Part shown: in pieces, positions 12,842-20,291 of the stretch
Position numbering within the stretch: the stretch's first letter is position 1
Layout of the letters: every line of letters begins with the position of its first letter
Virus record (IMG/VR): IMGVR_UViG_3300037993_001115
Location: 1 to 28,876 of that record
Length of the DNA: 28,876 nt
Origin: a virus
Strand: one strand, 5' to 3'
The notes under the pieces: generated by a model
What the model was told of the DNA's origin: nothing
What the model saw: the letters and a program-made list of their open reading frames with translations, nothing else
Database searches by the model: none
Program-made: the position numbers and the translations under genes

Positions 12842-13275
12842 TGAATGAGCATTTAAAAAATACGGTGACGGCGATTGACGCCTCCATCCTTGAGGCCGAG
12901 GCGCGGGTAGAGAAGCTGCGCAAAATCCGGCAGGACTTGACGGAGTTATTTGGTGCACCGGAAACCATCGCAATTAAACGCGCCACCTCACCCCGGCCCT
13001 CTCCCCCAAAGGTGGAGAGGGAGAAGAATCCGGCCTCATCGAATTCGGCGATTGCCAGACATTTCAGCCAGCAACCGTCGGCGGAGACCATCGCATTGAT
13101 GGCCGTCGCGCGCAAGATGCCCGAGCCGATCAATGCCGCGACCCTGAGCATCGCAGGTGGTGCGAATAATAAGTTCGCCACCAATTCCATCATGCGCTGG
13201 GCCGCTAAAGGGTGGCTGGAAAAACTTTCGCCTGGCAACTATCGCCGTTCTAAAACTTTCCCAATGCCGAATTAA
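12841..13275 (+). CDS. coiled-coil plus winged-helix-like protein, 144 aa
   Basis: Residues 1-38 form an amphipathic coil (AIDASILEAEARVEKLRKIR). Residues about 80-140 read like a winged helix with INAATLSIAGGANNKFATNS, then IMRWAAKGWLEKLSPGNYRR. The two are joined by ATSPRPSPPKVEREKNP, which is encoded by a family F dispersed palindrome. DNA binding is inferred; a late regulator in place of Mu Mor/C is one possibility. Its ATG shares one base with the lipoprotein stop. Confidence 0.65.
   Translation: MNEHLKNTVTAIDASILEAEARVEKLRKIRQDLTELFGAPETIAIKRATSPRPSPPKVEREKNPASSNSAIARHFSQQPSAETIALMAVARKMPEPINAATLSIAGGANNKFATNSIMRWAAKGWLEKLSPGNYRRSKTFPMPN
12987..13026. repeat. dispersed palindrome, family F, in frame
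   Basis: CTCACCCCGGCCCTCTCC, then CCCAAAGG, then TGGAGAGGGAGAAG: arms CCCTCTCC/GGAGAGGG. I recall this type as a widespread bacterial dispersed repeat. It encodes the linker of the coiled-coil/winged-helix protein. Confidence 0.75.
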
Positions 13276-13277
13276 CC

Positions 13278-14090
13278 ATGCTCCCCCTCGATCCAACGCA
13301 ACCCGGTTTCTCCTGGAGCAACGCCCGCGCCTGCGCGGAGCGCTGTTCGATGGCGTATCACGAGACCGAATCGTCGCTGCGCAACAAAGACATCTCCGGG
13401 AAGATTGTCTGGAATTCGCAGACGGACACGGAGGCGCTCGTCATCAACCACGGGGACTGTATCTGCGTCGCCTTCCGCGGCTCATCGTCGTTGCGCAACT
13501 GGCTGCAGGATTTCAAAGCCCGCTGCGAACATCCGCGCGTCCCGCTCATCGCCTACGACGGCCGGGCCGCCCTGATCCACCAGGGCTTCGAGGAAGACGT
13601 GGACAGCATCACGGTGGATCTCGTGGCACAGGTCTGTGACCTGTGCAAAGACAATACACAGACCAGGAGGTCTGTGCCACTGTTCATCACCGGCCATTCC
13701 AAAGGCGCAGCCGAGGCCATCCTGTTCGCGCTCGAACTGGACCGCCAGCGGTTCCAAATTGCCGGCGTTTACACCTTCGGCCAGCCGCGTGTGGGCAATC
13801 GCGCCTTCGCTAACCTCTACAACGAAACACTCTACGAAGAGACGTTTCGCGTCGTGAACCAGAACGACATTGTCCCGCGCGTGCCGACCGTGCTCATGGG
13901 CTACAAACATTGCGGCCAGGAATTATTTTTGCCCTGTGGCACAGACCTCCGGTCTGTGTTGAACCCTTCACTTTTGTTCAAACTGTTCTCGGATCTCATC
14001 GGCCTTTGGGCGGCCTGGCGCCACGAGACCGACGTGCTCATCGCCGACCATCTCATCGCCGCTTACCAATCTCGAATCCAAATACTATAA
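13278..14090 (+). CDS. class 3 lipase, alpha/beta hydrolase, 270 aa
   Basis: The complete triad is visible: nucleophile S141 in FITGHSKGAA, D197 in NQNDIVPRVP and H258 in VLIADHLIAAY, with the family's oxyanion stretch VAFRGSSS at 64-71 and TFGQPRVGN at 166-174. Lipase_3 enzymes hydrolyse glycerolipid esters. No signal peptide is seen, so a holin or lysis event would be needed for it to reach the envelope from inside. It sits where Mu-type phages keep the endolysin. Two family A insertions (residues 116-134 and 220-227) fall in loops and keep the frame, leaving the motifs intact. Confidence 0.88.
   Translation: MLPLDPTQPGFSWSNARACAERCSMAYHETESSLRNKDISGKIVWNSQTDTEALVINHGDCICVAFRGSSSLRNWLQDFKARCEHPRVPLIAYDGRAALIHQGFEEDVDSITVDLVAQVCDLCKDNTQTRRSVPLFITGHSKGAAEAILFALELDRQRFQIAGVYTFGQPRVGNRAFANLYNETLYEETFRVVNQNDIVPRVPTVLMGYKHCGQELFLPCGTDLRSVLNPSLLFKLFSDLIGLWAAWRHETDVLIADHLIAAYQSRIQIL
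13623..13680. repeat. family A palindromes, inverted pair inside the lipase gene
   Basis: Units 13623-13645 and 13657-13680 around CAAAGACAATA. The pair is read in frame and lies just before the strand leading to the catalytic serine. Confidence 0.85.
13936..13958. repeat. family A palindrome, single unit in the lipase gene
   Basis: GTGG then CACAGACCTCCGGTCTGTG less the shared base; encodes CGTDLRSV between the catalytic Asp and His. Confidence 0.85.
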
Positions 14091-14105
14091 CCCCCAACGA
14101 TCAAA

Positions 14106-14519
14106 ATGCTGCTCGCTGACTCAACGCCCACTGCCAACACCATCTGGATCGCCGTCGTCGCCCTCTCGGGCGTCATGGGCAACTTCGCCCAGCTCGTCAT
14201 CGCCCGCCGCATGGCCGCCCGGCAGCAAGCCGACGTGCGCCTCGTGGCCGACCCGGTGTCGCGCGAGCATTGCGAAGCCATCACCGCGGCCAATGTCACC
14301 CAACTCAAGAATTTTCAGAAACAACTCGACGAATATCGGGAAAGCCGCCGCGTGGACGTGAATGATCTCCACAAAAAAGTCAACACCGCCGCCCAGGACG
14401 TTGCCGCCGTCAAAGCCTCCGTGGACATGCTCTCGAACCGCTTCGACCAGGTGGAAGCCAGCATCAGCAATTTGCCCGACCGCGTCATCGCCACCCTTAA
14501 AAACACCGGAGCCATATGA
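14106..14519 (+). CDS. holin- or spanin-like protein: one membrane helix and coiled coil, 137 aa
   Basis: One N-terminal membrane helix (IWIAVVALSGVMGNFAQLVI, about residues 12-31) precedes a basic RRMAAR stop-transfer and a long coiled coil (NFQKQLDEYRESRRVDVNDL, then KKVNTAAQDVAAVKASVDML). Position between lipase and terminase genes matches lysis proteins of Mu-like phages. The topology fits a phage 'gp24/Rz-like' or small-holin type, not settled from sequence. The stop overlaps the next ATG as ATGA. Confidence 0.65.
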   Translation: MLLADSTPTANTIWIAVVALSGVMGNFAQLVIARRMAARQQADVRLVADPVSREHCEAITAANVTQLKNFQKQLDEYRESRRVDVNDLHKKVNTAAQDVAAVKASVDMLSNRFDQVEASISNLPDRVIATLKNTGAI

Positions 14520-14776
14520 CCGATCTCGAAAAACAAATCCGGCAGTTCATCCTGCGCCTGCTGCTCGCCGCCCGCGACAATCCCATGCCGGACAGCACCG
14601 TGCGCGCGGCCATCGTGGGCGCGTTCCCGCATGTCGCCTTCAGCGGCGGCGACCTGGGCAACTTCATCAAGGACGCCGAGGACTTCAATTTCATTGCCGG
14701 GACCAACGACGACGTGTTCGGCCTCATGTGGGCGCTCACGCCCAAAGGCAAAATCCGCGCCCAACAACTCCGTTGA
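14516..14776 (+). CDS. small phage protein, 86 aa
   Basis: Starts DLEKQIRQFILRLLLAARD and continues with VAFSGGDLGNFIKDAEDFNF, ending in GLMWALTPKGKIRAQQLR. The two-helix plus winged-helix-like hairpin resembles a small DNA-binding or dimer domain. I recall similar proteins before the small-terminase gene of Mu-like phages but cannot name the family. ATGA at the start, and a gap of three bases to the small-terminase ATG. Confidence 0.7.
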   Translation: MTDLEKQIRQFILRLLLAARDNPMPDSTVRAAIVGAFPHVAFSGGDLGNFIKDAEDFNFIAGTNDDVFGLMWALTPKGKIRAQQLR

Positions 14777-14779
14777 TGA

Positions 14780-15367
14780 ATGAGCAAACAAAAAAATTCC
14801 AAGCTCGATCCCTTCGCCGAACGATTGGACCAATGGTTCACGCCCAAAGCCAAGGGCGGCGACGGTTTTACTTTGGCGCAGGCGCAGGAGCAGTTGCGTT
14901 TGGATGGCTGCTCGGTATCCACCTCGCGTTTGGGGGACTGGTGGGAACAGCGCCAATCGCAGAAAGCCCAGGCCGCGATCCTGTCGGACATCGCCACGGC
15001 GGGCCGCATGAACAAGGAACTGGACAAAGCCTTCGCCAAAAATCCCGCGCCGGAAATCGAGCGGCTCATCCAGGTCACCAAGACGCTCATCCTCAGTCTG
15101 CAAATCCAGGGCCGGGCCGATCCCAGGCTGCTCTCGCTGGCGACCGTCATGCAACAGACCGTGCTCAACTATTTGAGCGGCGTCACCAAAGCCAAGCTGG
15201 AGGACCGCAAACTCGGCCTCCAGGAGCGCCGGGTGAAATTGTTGGAACAGAAGGCGGCGGCCTACGACCGCGCCCAGGAAATATTGAACCAGGCCAAATC
15301 GTCCAAGGGCGGCATCACTCCCGAAACCTGGAAGAAGGTCGAGGACGAACTGCATTTGATGCCGTGA
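14780..15367 (+). CDS. Mu gp27-like small terminase (DUF3486-type), 195 aa
   Basis: Order and architecture match the Mu gp27 family. An N-terminal helix-turn-helix-like part contains GFTLAQAQEQLRLDGCSVST and SRLGDWW. A long central helical oligomerisation part follows, with a C-terminal coil (KAKLEDRKLGLQERRVKLLE). Small terminases bind phage DNA and start packaging together with the large subunit. The last codons overlap the terminase start as GTGA. Family call by pattern; DNA recognition is inferred. Confidence 0.8.
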   Translation: MSKQKNSKLDPFAERLDQWFTPKAKGGDGFTLAQAQEQLRLDGCSVSTSRLGDWWEQRQSQKAQAAILSDIATAGRMNKELDKAFAKNPAPEIERLIQVTKTLILSLQIQGRADPRLLSLATVMQQTVLNYLSGVTKAKLEDRKLGLQERRVKLLEQKAAAYDRAQEILNQAKSSKGGITPETWKKVEDELHLMP

Positions 15368-16695
15368 AAAAAGCCGACGCCTATTTTCTGCCCTATCAGG
15401 CCGATTGGATTAACGACCAGTCGCGGCTCAAGATTTGCGAGAAAGGCCGCCAGATCGGCCTCTCCTACGCCGACTCCTACGATTCCGTAAAAAAAGCCGC
15501 GCTCAGAAATGGCCGCGATGTCTGGGTCATGTCCCGCGACGAAGTGCAGGCCAAGCAATACATCCTTTACTGCAAACGCTGGGCCACCGCCCTTAAATAC
15601 GTCATCGCGGATTTCGGCGAACAACTTTTCACCGACAGCGGCGGCAAGGCCGTCAAAATTCAGGTGCTCACCTTTGCCTCGGGTGCCAGCATTTACGCGC
15701 TCTCCTCCAACCCGGACGCCATCGTCGGCAAAACCGGCCACGTCAAACTGGACGAATACGCCATCCAAAAACTGCAGCGCGACCTATATGCTTACGCGAA
15801 GCAGGTCACGCAATGGGGCGGCACACTCTCCATCATCTCCACCCATCGCGGCATCGCCACCCAGTTCAACCAGTTCATCGTTGACATCAAGGAACACGGC
15901 AATCCGATGGGCTGGTCACTGCACACCATCCCGATCCAGCGCGCCGTTGCGGACGGCATCGTCGAGAAAATAAATGCCGCCACCGGCGGCACTGAGACCC
16001 GTGAAGAATGGCTGGCGCGGATGCGCCGCGAGTGCGTTGATGAGGAACAATGGCTCCAGGAATATTGCTGCATTCCCGCCGACGAATCCACGGCCTTCAT
16101 CTCCTATGAGATGATCACCGCCTGCGAGGACGACTCCGCGCCGAAAAATATCGAGTATCTTTTGAATTGCGCCAACCCGCTTTACATCGGCTTCGATGTC
16201 GCCCGCACCACGCACCTCAGCGTCATTGATGTCGAGGAAAAAGTCGGCGACGTTTTTTGGGAGCGCCTCCGGCTCGAACTCCGCGGCAAAACTTTCGCCG
16301 AGCAGGAATTCCATCTCGACAACCTCATGAAACTCCCCGCCGTCCGCCGGGTGTGCATTGACTCCACCGGTTTGGGGATGCAGCTCGCCGAGCGGGCCGT
16401 CGCCAAATACGGTTATCGCGCCGAGGCGGTCCGCTTCAGCGGCACGGTCAAGGAAGACCTCGCCTTCCCCCTCCGCTCCGCCCACGAAGACCGCACCCTG
16501 CGTTACGCAAAATCCGACGCGCTGCGCGCCGACCTGCGCGGCATAAAAAAAGAAACCACCACATCCGGCAACATCCGTTTCGTCGGCGAAGCCGCGGACA
16601 GCCACTGCGACCGTTTTTGGGCCAAGGCCCTCGCCATTCACGCCGGCAAAACTTCCGGACTTTGGGGCGGCGGAAGGGGGGCAATCTTAATTTGA
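15364..16695 (+). CDS. phage terminase large subunit, Mu gp28-like, 443 aa
   Basis: The packaging motor: an ATPase and an RNase H-like nuclease. The ATPase has a P-loop variant KGRQIGLS (residues 27-34) and Walker B VKLDEYA (D130/E131). The nuclease acidic residues are D278 (YIGFDVARTT), D333 (VCIDSTGLG) and D416 (HCDRFWA). I start at GTG 15364, overlapping the small-terminase stop as GTGA. The frame is open far upstream to 14362, but that part overlaps two better genes. The protein is shorter than Mu gp28 (about 550 aa), but all motifs are present. Confidence 0.92.
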   Translation: MKKADAYFLPYQADWINDQSRLKICEKGRQIGLSYADSYDSVKKAALRNGRDVWVMSRDEVQAKQYILYCKRWATALKYVIADFGEQLFTDSGGKAVKIQVLTFASGASIYALSSNPDAIVGKTGHVKLDEYAIQKLQRDLYAYAKQVTQWGGTLSIISTHRGIATQFNQFIVDIKEHGNPMGWSLHTIPIQRAVADGIVEKINAATGGTETREEWLARMRRECVDEEQWLQEYCCIPADESTAFISYEMITACEDDSAPKNIEYLLNCANPLYIGFDVARTTHLSVIDVEEKVGDVFWERLRLELRGKTFAEQEFHLDNLMKLPAVRRVCIDSTGLGMQLAERAVAKYGYRAEAVRFSGTVKEDLAFPLRSAHEDRTLRYAKSDALRADLRGIKKETTTSGNIRFVGEAADSHCDRFWAKALAIHAGKTSGLWGGGRGAILI

Positions 16696-16810
16696 CCCAA
16701 TCCTTTCAAAAACGCCTTTCCGCCACCGAATGGTGCGGACGCCCATTCCGACGCCGCCGGCGACTCATTAAGACAGTCTTAACGGTGGTCTGGCAGGAGG
16801 TCACAAAGGC

Positions 16811-19138
16811 ATGAACCCGGATTTTGCCATCCGCGCCGAAACCTTCGTCCGCACCCAACGGGCGATGCTCGACTGGCACAAGGTCGCCTTCCTCACCAAA
16901 GACGCCGCCGACGCCGCCATCGGTTACGGCAATTTCAGCCAGGGCATCCCCGCCTTCTGGTTCGCGCGCGGCATTGACGGCACCCCCGGCGATCATCTCA
17001 CGGAACCTTACGCCGCCTCCGCCTGGGTCCGCCGTGCCATCAAATTCGTCTCCGGTCCCATCAGCTCCCTTGACCTGGTCTTTTCCCGCCCGACCACCGG
17101 CACGGCCCTGCGCCGGCACAAAGGCAAAGGCCCGCGCCTGTTCACCGCCCGCGGCATTGTCCGGCGCGATGCCACCGCCGAGATCGAGTTGCCACAAATC
17201 CGCGAGTTTCTCAAACAGCCGATGGCCGGACTCACCTACGAAGATTTTGTCGAAGCCAGCATCGGCTGGATGAAACTCCGGGAATGTTTCTGGGTGCTCG
17301 CCGACGAAGGCCAGCGCGTGCCGTTCCCGGAAGTGAAGACCAATCCGTTTGCGCCCATCATCGTCGCCCGGCCGGACCGGATGCGGCCCACCGTCGAGGC
17401 CGGCAAGATCATCGCCTGGAATTTCACCGACGCCTCCGGCAAAGTCTGGGAACTCGAACCCGAACAGGTCGTCCGCCTCTTTGGTTGGAATCCCTACGAC
17501 CCGCATCGCGGCCTCGGCGATTATCCCAGCGCGCACCTCGCCGCCGAGAGTCATCATCTCGGCTCCAAGTTTAAACGCAATCTCACCGCCGACAACGACA
17601 CCGCGCCGATCATCTCCGCCAAAAACGGCACGCCCACCGATACGCAGATCGAGCAGATCAAACTCTCCATCGCCGAGCGTCGCGCCGCCCGGATGCGCGG
17701 CAACTCCAAGGCCCTCTTCCTGCCCGGCGAAGTGGACGTGCACGACCCGAAGATTCTGTCCGTGGACGCCGCGTTCATTGCCGGCATGTTGGAGGACCGT
17801 CACGAAATCTTCATGGCCTTCGGCGTGCCGCCGAGTCTCGCCGACGTGCGCGCCAGCTATTCCATCGGGCAGGCCAGCGACTGGTTCGCGCTCGTTTTCA
17901 ACACCTGCATCCCGGAGGGCAACAAATTTTGCGCCGCGCTGGAAACCCTCATCGAACGCCTCACCGGCCAGAAAGTCGAGGTGGCGCTCGACTGGGACGA
18001 TCACTACGTCATGCAGCAGGTCCGCAGCGAGCGGATGAAAGACGCCGATAGCCTGTTCGCCAAAGGCGTGCCGATGAAACAAATCAGCGAATATCTGAAT
18101 CTGGGCCTGCCGGAATTCGACGAATGGGCCCAAGGCTACATCCCCATCAACATCACGCCGGTGAGCGCCGCCGCCAACGAGGCCGCCCAGGAAGTGACGC
18201 CGCCTACGGAACAGGATTTTGCCGAAGGCGGACCGCCTAAAGGCGGGACACCAAACGAAACCACGACTGAGCCGGTCAAAGCCATGCTGCGCCTGGTCCG
18301 TGGCACAGACCTCCGGTCTGTGTCTCGTTCAACAAAAAATGAAAAACTCCGCGAGGCTCATCGCCGCCTGCGCGCCGCCGCCGTCAAACCGATCCAATCC
18401 AAAGCCTCGAAGATTTTCAACGACTACCGCGTCATCGCCCTCCGCAAACTCGAAGCCGCCCATAAATCCGTAGCAGTCCCGCAATGCGGGATGAGTCCGC
18501 TCAAACTTAAATCCCTGATCGACGTAATCTTTGACCCCGCGATGTTCGGCCACGATCTGTTCGGCGCCCTCAAGACGCCCCTCGTCGCCGTGCTGCAGCA
18601 GGCCGGCGATGAATTCTTCGACGAGATCGGCCAGCCCGACGATCCGTGGAAATATCCGCCGAAGAAAGCGATGGATTTTGTCGGCACCCGCGAATACTGG
18701 ATCAAAAAAACCGGCGAGACCGCCTACAACCAGCTCGACACGGCCGTCAAAGCCGGCATGGAAGCCGGCGAGACCACCAGCCAGCTCGCCGACCGCGTCA
18801 AGGGCGTCTTCAACGATCTCCAAAAATACGAAGCCAAGCGCATCGCCATGACCGAGATCGGCGCCGCCTACGGCGACGCGCGCCACCAGGCGATGGTTGA
18901 CGCCGGCATCGAATACAAGAGCTGGCTCAGTTCCCATCAGGAATGTCCGCCCGGCCGGCAGGAACATCGCGACGCCGAGGAACAATACACGGACGAGCCG
19001 ATCCCCGTGGACGAGCCGTTCATCGTGGACGGCGAGGAGCTGATGTTCCCCTGCGATCCGAATGGTTCGGCCGACAACATCATCAACTGCCACTGCATCC
19101 AGCTTGCCGCGAAAAAACCAACGGAGGAAAACCAATGA
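16811..19138 (+). CDS. portal protein fused to MuF-type head morphogenesis protein, 775 aa
   Basis: Preceded by AGGAGGT nine bases upstream. Residues 1-460 are an HK97/SPP1-type portal with YAASAWVRRAIKFVSGPISS, the clip region and a helical C-terminal part (GVPMKQISEYLNLGLPEFDE). Residues about 560-775 resemble SPP1 gp7/Mu F: KRIAMTEIGAAYGDARHQA and an ending with NIINCHCIQ. In Mu these are separate genes (gp29, gp30). The portal forms the 12-mer DNA gate; the F-type protein is a minor head component. The 100-residue linker carries three different dispersed palindromes (residues about 472-482, 497-504 and 553-563). Confidence 0.9.
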   Translation: MNPDFAIRAETFVRTQRAMLDWHKVAFLTKDAADAAIGYGNFSQGIPAFWFARGIDGTPGDHLTEPYAASAWVRRAIKFVSGPISSLDLVFSRPTTGTALRRHKGKGPRLFTARGIVRRDATAEIELPQIREFLKQPMAGLTYEDFVEASIGWMKLRECFWVLADEGQRVPFPEVKTNPFAPIIVARPDRMRPTVEAGKIIAWNFTDASGKVWELEPEQVVRLFGWNPYDPHRGLGDYPSAHLAAESHHLGSKFKRNLTADNDTAPIISAKNGTPTDTQIEQIKLSIAERRAARMRGNSKALFLPGEVDVHDPKILSVDAAFIAGMLEDRHEIFMAFGVPPSLADVRASYSIGQASDWFALVFNTCIPEGNKFCAALETLIERLTGQKVEVALDWDDHYVMQQVRSERMKDADSLFAKGVPMKQISEYLNLGLPEFDEWAQGYIPINITPVSAAANEAAQEVTPPTEQDFAEGGPPKGGTPNETTTEPVKAMLRLVRGTDLRSVSRSTKNEKLREAHRRLRAAAVKPIQSKASKIFNDYRVIALRKLEAAHKSVAVPQCGMSPLKLKSLIDVIFDPAMFGHDLFGALKTPLVAVLQQAGDEFFDEIGQPDDPWKYPPKKAMDFVGTREYWIKKTGETAYNQLDTAVKAGMEAGETTSQLADRVKGVFNDLQKYEAKRIAMTEIGAAYGDARHQAMVDAGIEYKSWLSSHQECPPGRQEHRDAEEQYTDEPIPVDEPFIVDGEELMFPCDPNGSADNIINCHCIQLAAKKPTEENQ
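18226..18256. repeat. dispersed palindrome, family D copy 2 (inverted)
   Basis: GACCGCCTAAAGGCGGGACA followed by CCAAAC, the reverse orientation of the copy at 3761. Encodes PPKGGTPNE in the portal-MuF linker. Confidence 0.8.
18300..18322. repeat. family A palindrome, single unit in the portal linker
   Basis: GTGG plus the CACAGACC/GGTCTGTG core. Encodes RGTDLRSVS. Confidence 0.88.
18470..18499. repeat. dispersed palindrome, family E copy 2
   Basis: GTAGCAGTCCCGCAATGCGG then GATGAGTCCG: the same GTAGCAG lead as at 8243, with a CCCGCA/TGCGGG stem. In frame. Confidence 0.75.
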
Positions 19139-19329
19139 GCAAATCTTTCATCCGGGCTTTGCGCCCGGGCATTCAGGTCCGCCGGACCGGCTGGCTCGGC
19201 TTCGGCCGCAAGATCGAAGTCCGCGGCGGCGGCCTGACCTACCGCGTGGACCGCCGCGGCGCGAACGAGGAAACCGCCGCCGCCATCAACAGCCGCATCC
19301 CAATTGTGACCACCCGGAAACCAATATGA
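19135..19329 (+). CDS. small basic structural-region protein, 64 aa
   Basis: Strong GGAGGA ribosome-binding site at 19123 and an ATGA overlap with the portal fusion. Sequence SKSFIRALRPGIQVRRTGWL, then IEVRGGGLTYRVDRRGANEE, and a short helix. It could be a small adaptor or head protein; I do not recognise it. The stop overlaps the next gene by ATGA. Confidence 0.72.
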   Translation: MSKSFIRALRPGIQVRRTGWLGFGRKIEVRGGGLTYRVDRRGANEETAAAINSRIPIVTTRKPI

Positions 19330-19610
19330 TTCGTCATTCGTCATTCGTCATTCGTCATTCCGGCTCGCTGGCCGCCGTCCGCCGCGAGCTGGTCAAGGCC
19401 CGCCTGGCGGACACCGTGGCCGTCTCGATGAGCCTCAGGAATTTCTGGCGGCCGCTGGTCCTCTGGCGCGCCGTCAAATTTATTTTCCGCAACCAGCGCC
19501 GGCAGAAGATCCTCGCGCGCCTCGCGCGCGCCCGCATGGGATTCCGCTGGCGCGATTCGCGTCCGCTCAAACTCCAACGCCAGCTCGGCCTTAAACCAAA
19601 AATATCATGA
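19326..19610 (+). CDS. small very basic protein with repeat-derived N-terminus, 94 aa
   Basis: Residues 2-12 (IRHSSFVIRHS) are encoded by three tandem copies of a TCATTCG unit, a widespread dispersed repeat, so the native gene probably started at SLAAVRRELVKARLADTVAV. The body is Arg/Ala/Leu-rich and helical (VKFIFRNQRRQKILARLARA). Two ATGA overlaps. A helical nucleic-acid- or scaffold-binding protein is possible. Unrecognised. Confidence 0.62.
   Translation: MIRHSSFVIRHSGSLAAVRRELVKARLADTVAVSMSLRNFWRPLVLWRAVKFIFRNQRRQKILARLARARMGFRWRDSRPLKLQRQLGLKPKIS
19329..19360. repeat. TTCGTCA tandem (family G) at a gene start
   Basis: Four ATTCGTC-type units back to back (7-base period). A longer relative is at 27236-27297. 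Confidence 0.75.
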
Positions 19611-20287
19611 ACCCCATCCGCCGCACCATCCATCCCGTCGTCCGCATCGTGGACGAAAAAAATTACATCGCCGAGTTCACCGCCAGCGACGAGACCATTG
19701 ACCTCACCAACGAGGTCATCCGCTCCGCCGGCTGGCGCTTCAACCTGGCCAAAAAGAATTTCCCGTTCGTCAACTCGCACGACTACGAGGACATCCGCAA
19801 CGTGCTCGGCCAGGTCATTGATTTTGGCGTCGTCGCCGGCAAGCTCATGAACACCGTCAAATATGCCTTCGCGGAAAATCCGCTCGCCGAGTTTTGCTGG
19901 AAGATGACCGTCGGGAATTTCCTGCCCGCCGTCAGCGTCGGCTGCATCCCGCTCGTGGCCGCCACCCGCTGGGATTCCAACTCGAAACTTTACGACGCGC
20001 AGCGCGCCGATCTGAAACTCGCGCGCGACGTGATGCCCAATATCATCTACATTGAGCAGGAACAAATCGAACTTTCCGCTTGTGTCATCGGCGCCAACCC
20101 CAACGCCGTGGCCAAAGCCTACAAGGCCGGCGCCATCACCGATGCCGACCTTGAATTACTTTCCACCGAGACTGCCAGACGCCAAATCGCCGACTCGACC
20201 GATGGTCCCGCTGCCGTCGAGAAGGCCCGCCAGCGGGTGCGCACGGCAACTCTGATGGAGTTCAAAACCAAAATCAAAAAACTGTAA
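19607..20287 (+). CDS. HK97-type prohead protease, 226 aa
   Basis: The N-terminal beta domain has the catalytic pair expected of the Caudovirales U35/HK97 family: H58 in FVNSHDYED and S157 in QIELSACVIGANPNAVA. The GANPNA after the Ser is a signature. It would cut scaffold and N-terminal parts of the capsid protein in the prohead. It begins with an ATGA overlap and is followed four bases later by the capsid gene. The C-terminal helix is probably its own scaffold-like tail. Confidence 0.9.
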   Translation: MNPIRRTIHPVVRIVDEKNYIAEFTASDETIDLTNEVIRSAGWRFNLAKKNFPFVNSHDYEDIRNVLGQVIDFGVVAGKLMNTVKYAFAENPLAEFCWKMTVGNFLPAVSVGCIPLVAATRWDSNSKLYDAQRADLKLARDVMPNIIYIEQEQIELSACVIGANPNAVAKAYKAGAITDADLELLSTETARRQIADSTDGPAAVEKARQRVRTATLMEFKTKIKKL

Positions 20288-20291
20288 CCGT

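Noticed and set aside
14362-15363. Upstream extension of the terminase frame to 14362
   Set aside because: It overlaps the 86-aa and small-terminase genes, which have better coding character and GTGA coupling to the terminase at 15364.
16706-18133. 475-codon leftward open frame
   Set aside because: Antisense shadow of the portal gene; Gly/Asp/Ala-rich product with no motif.
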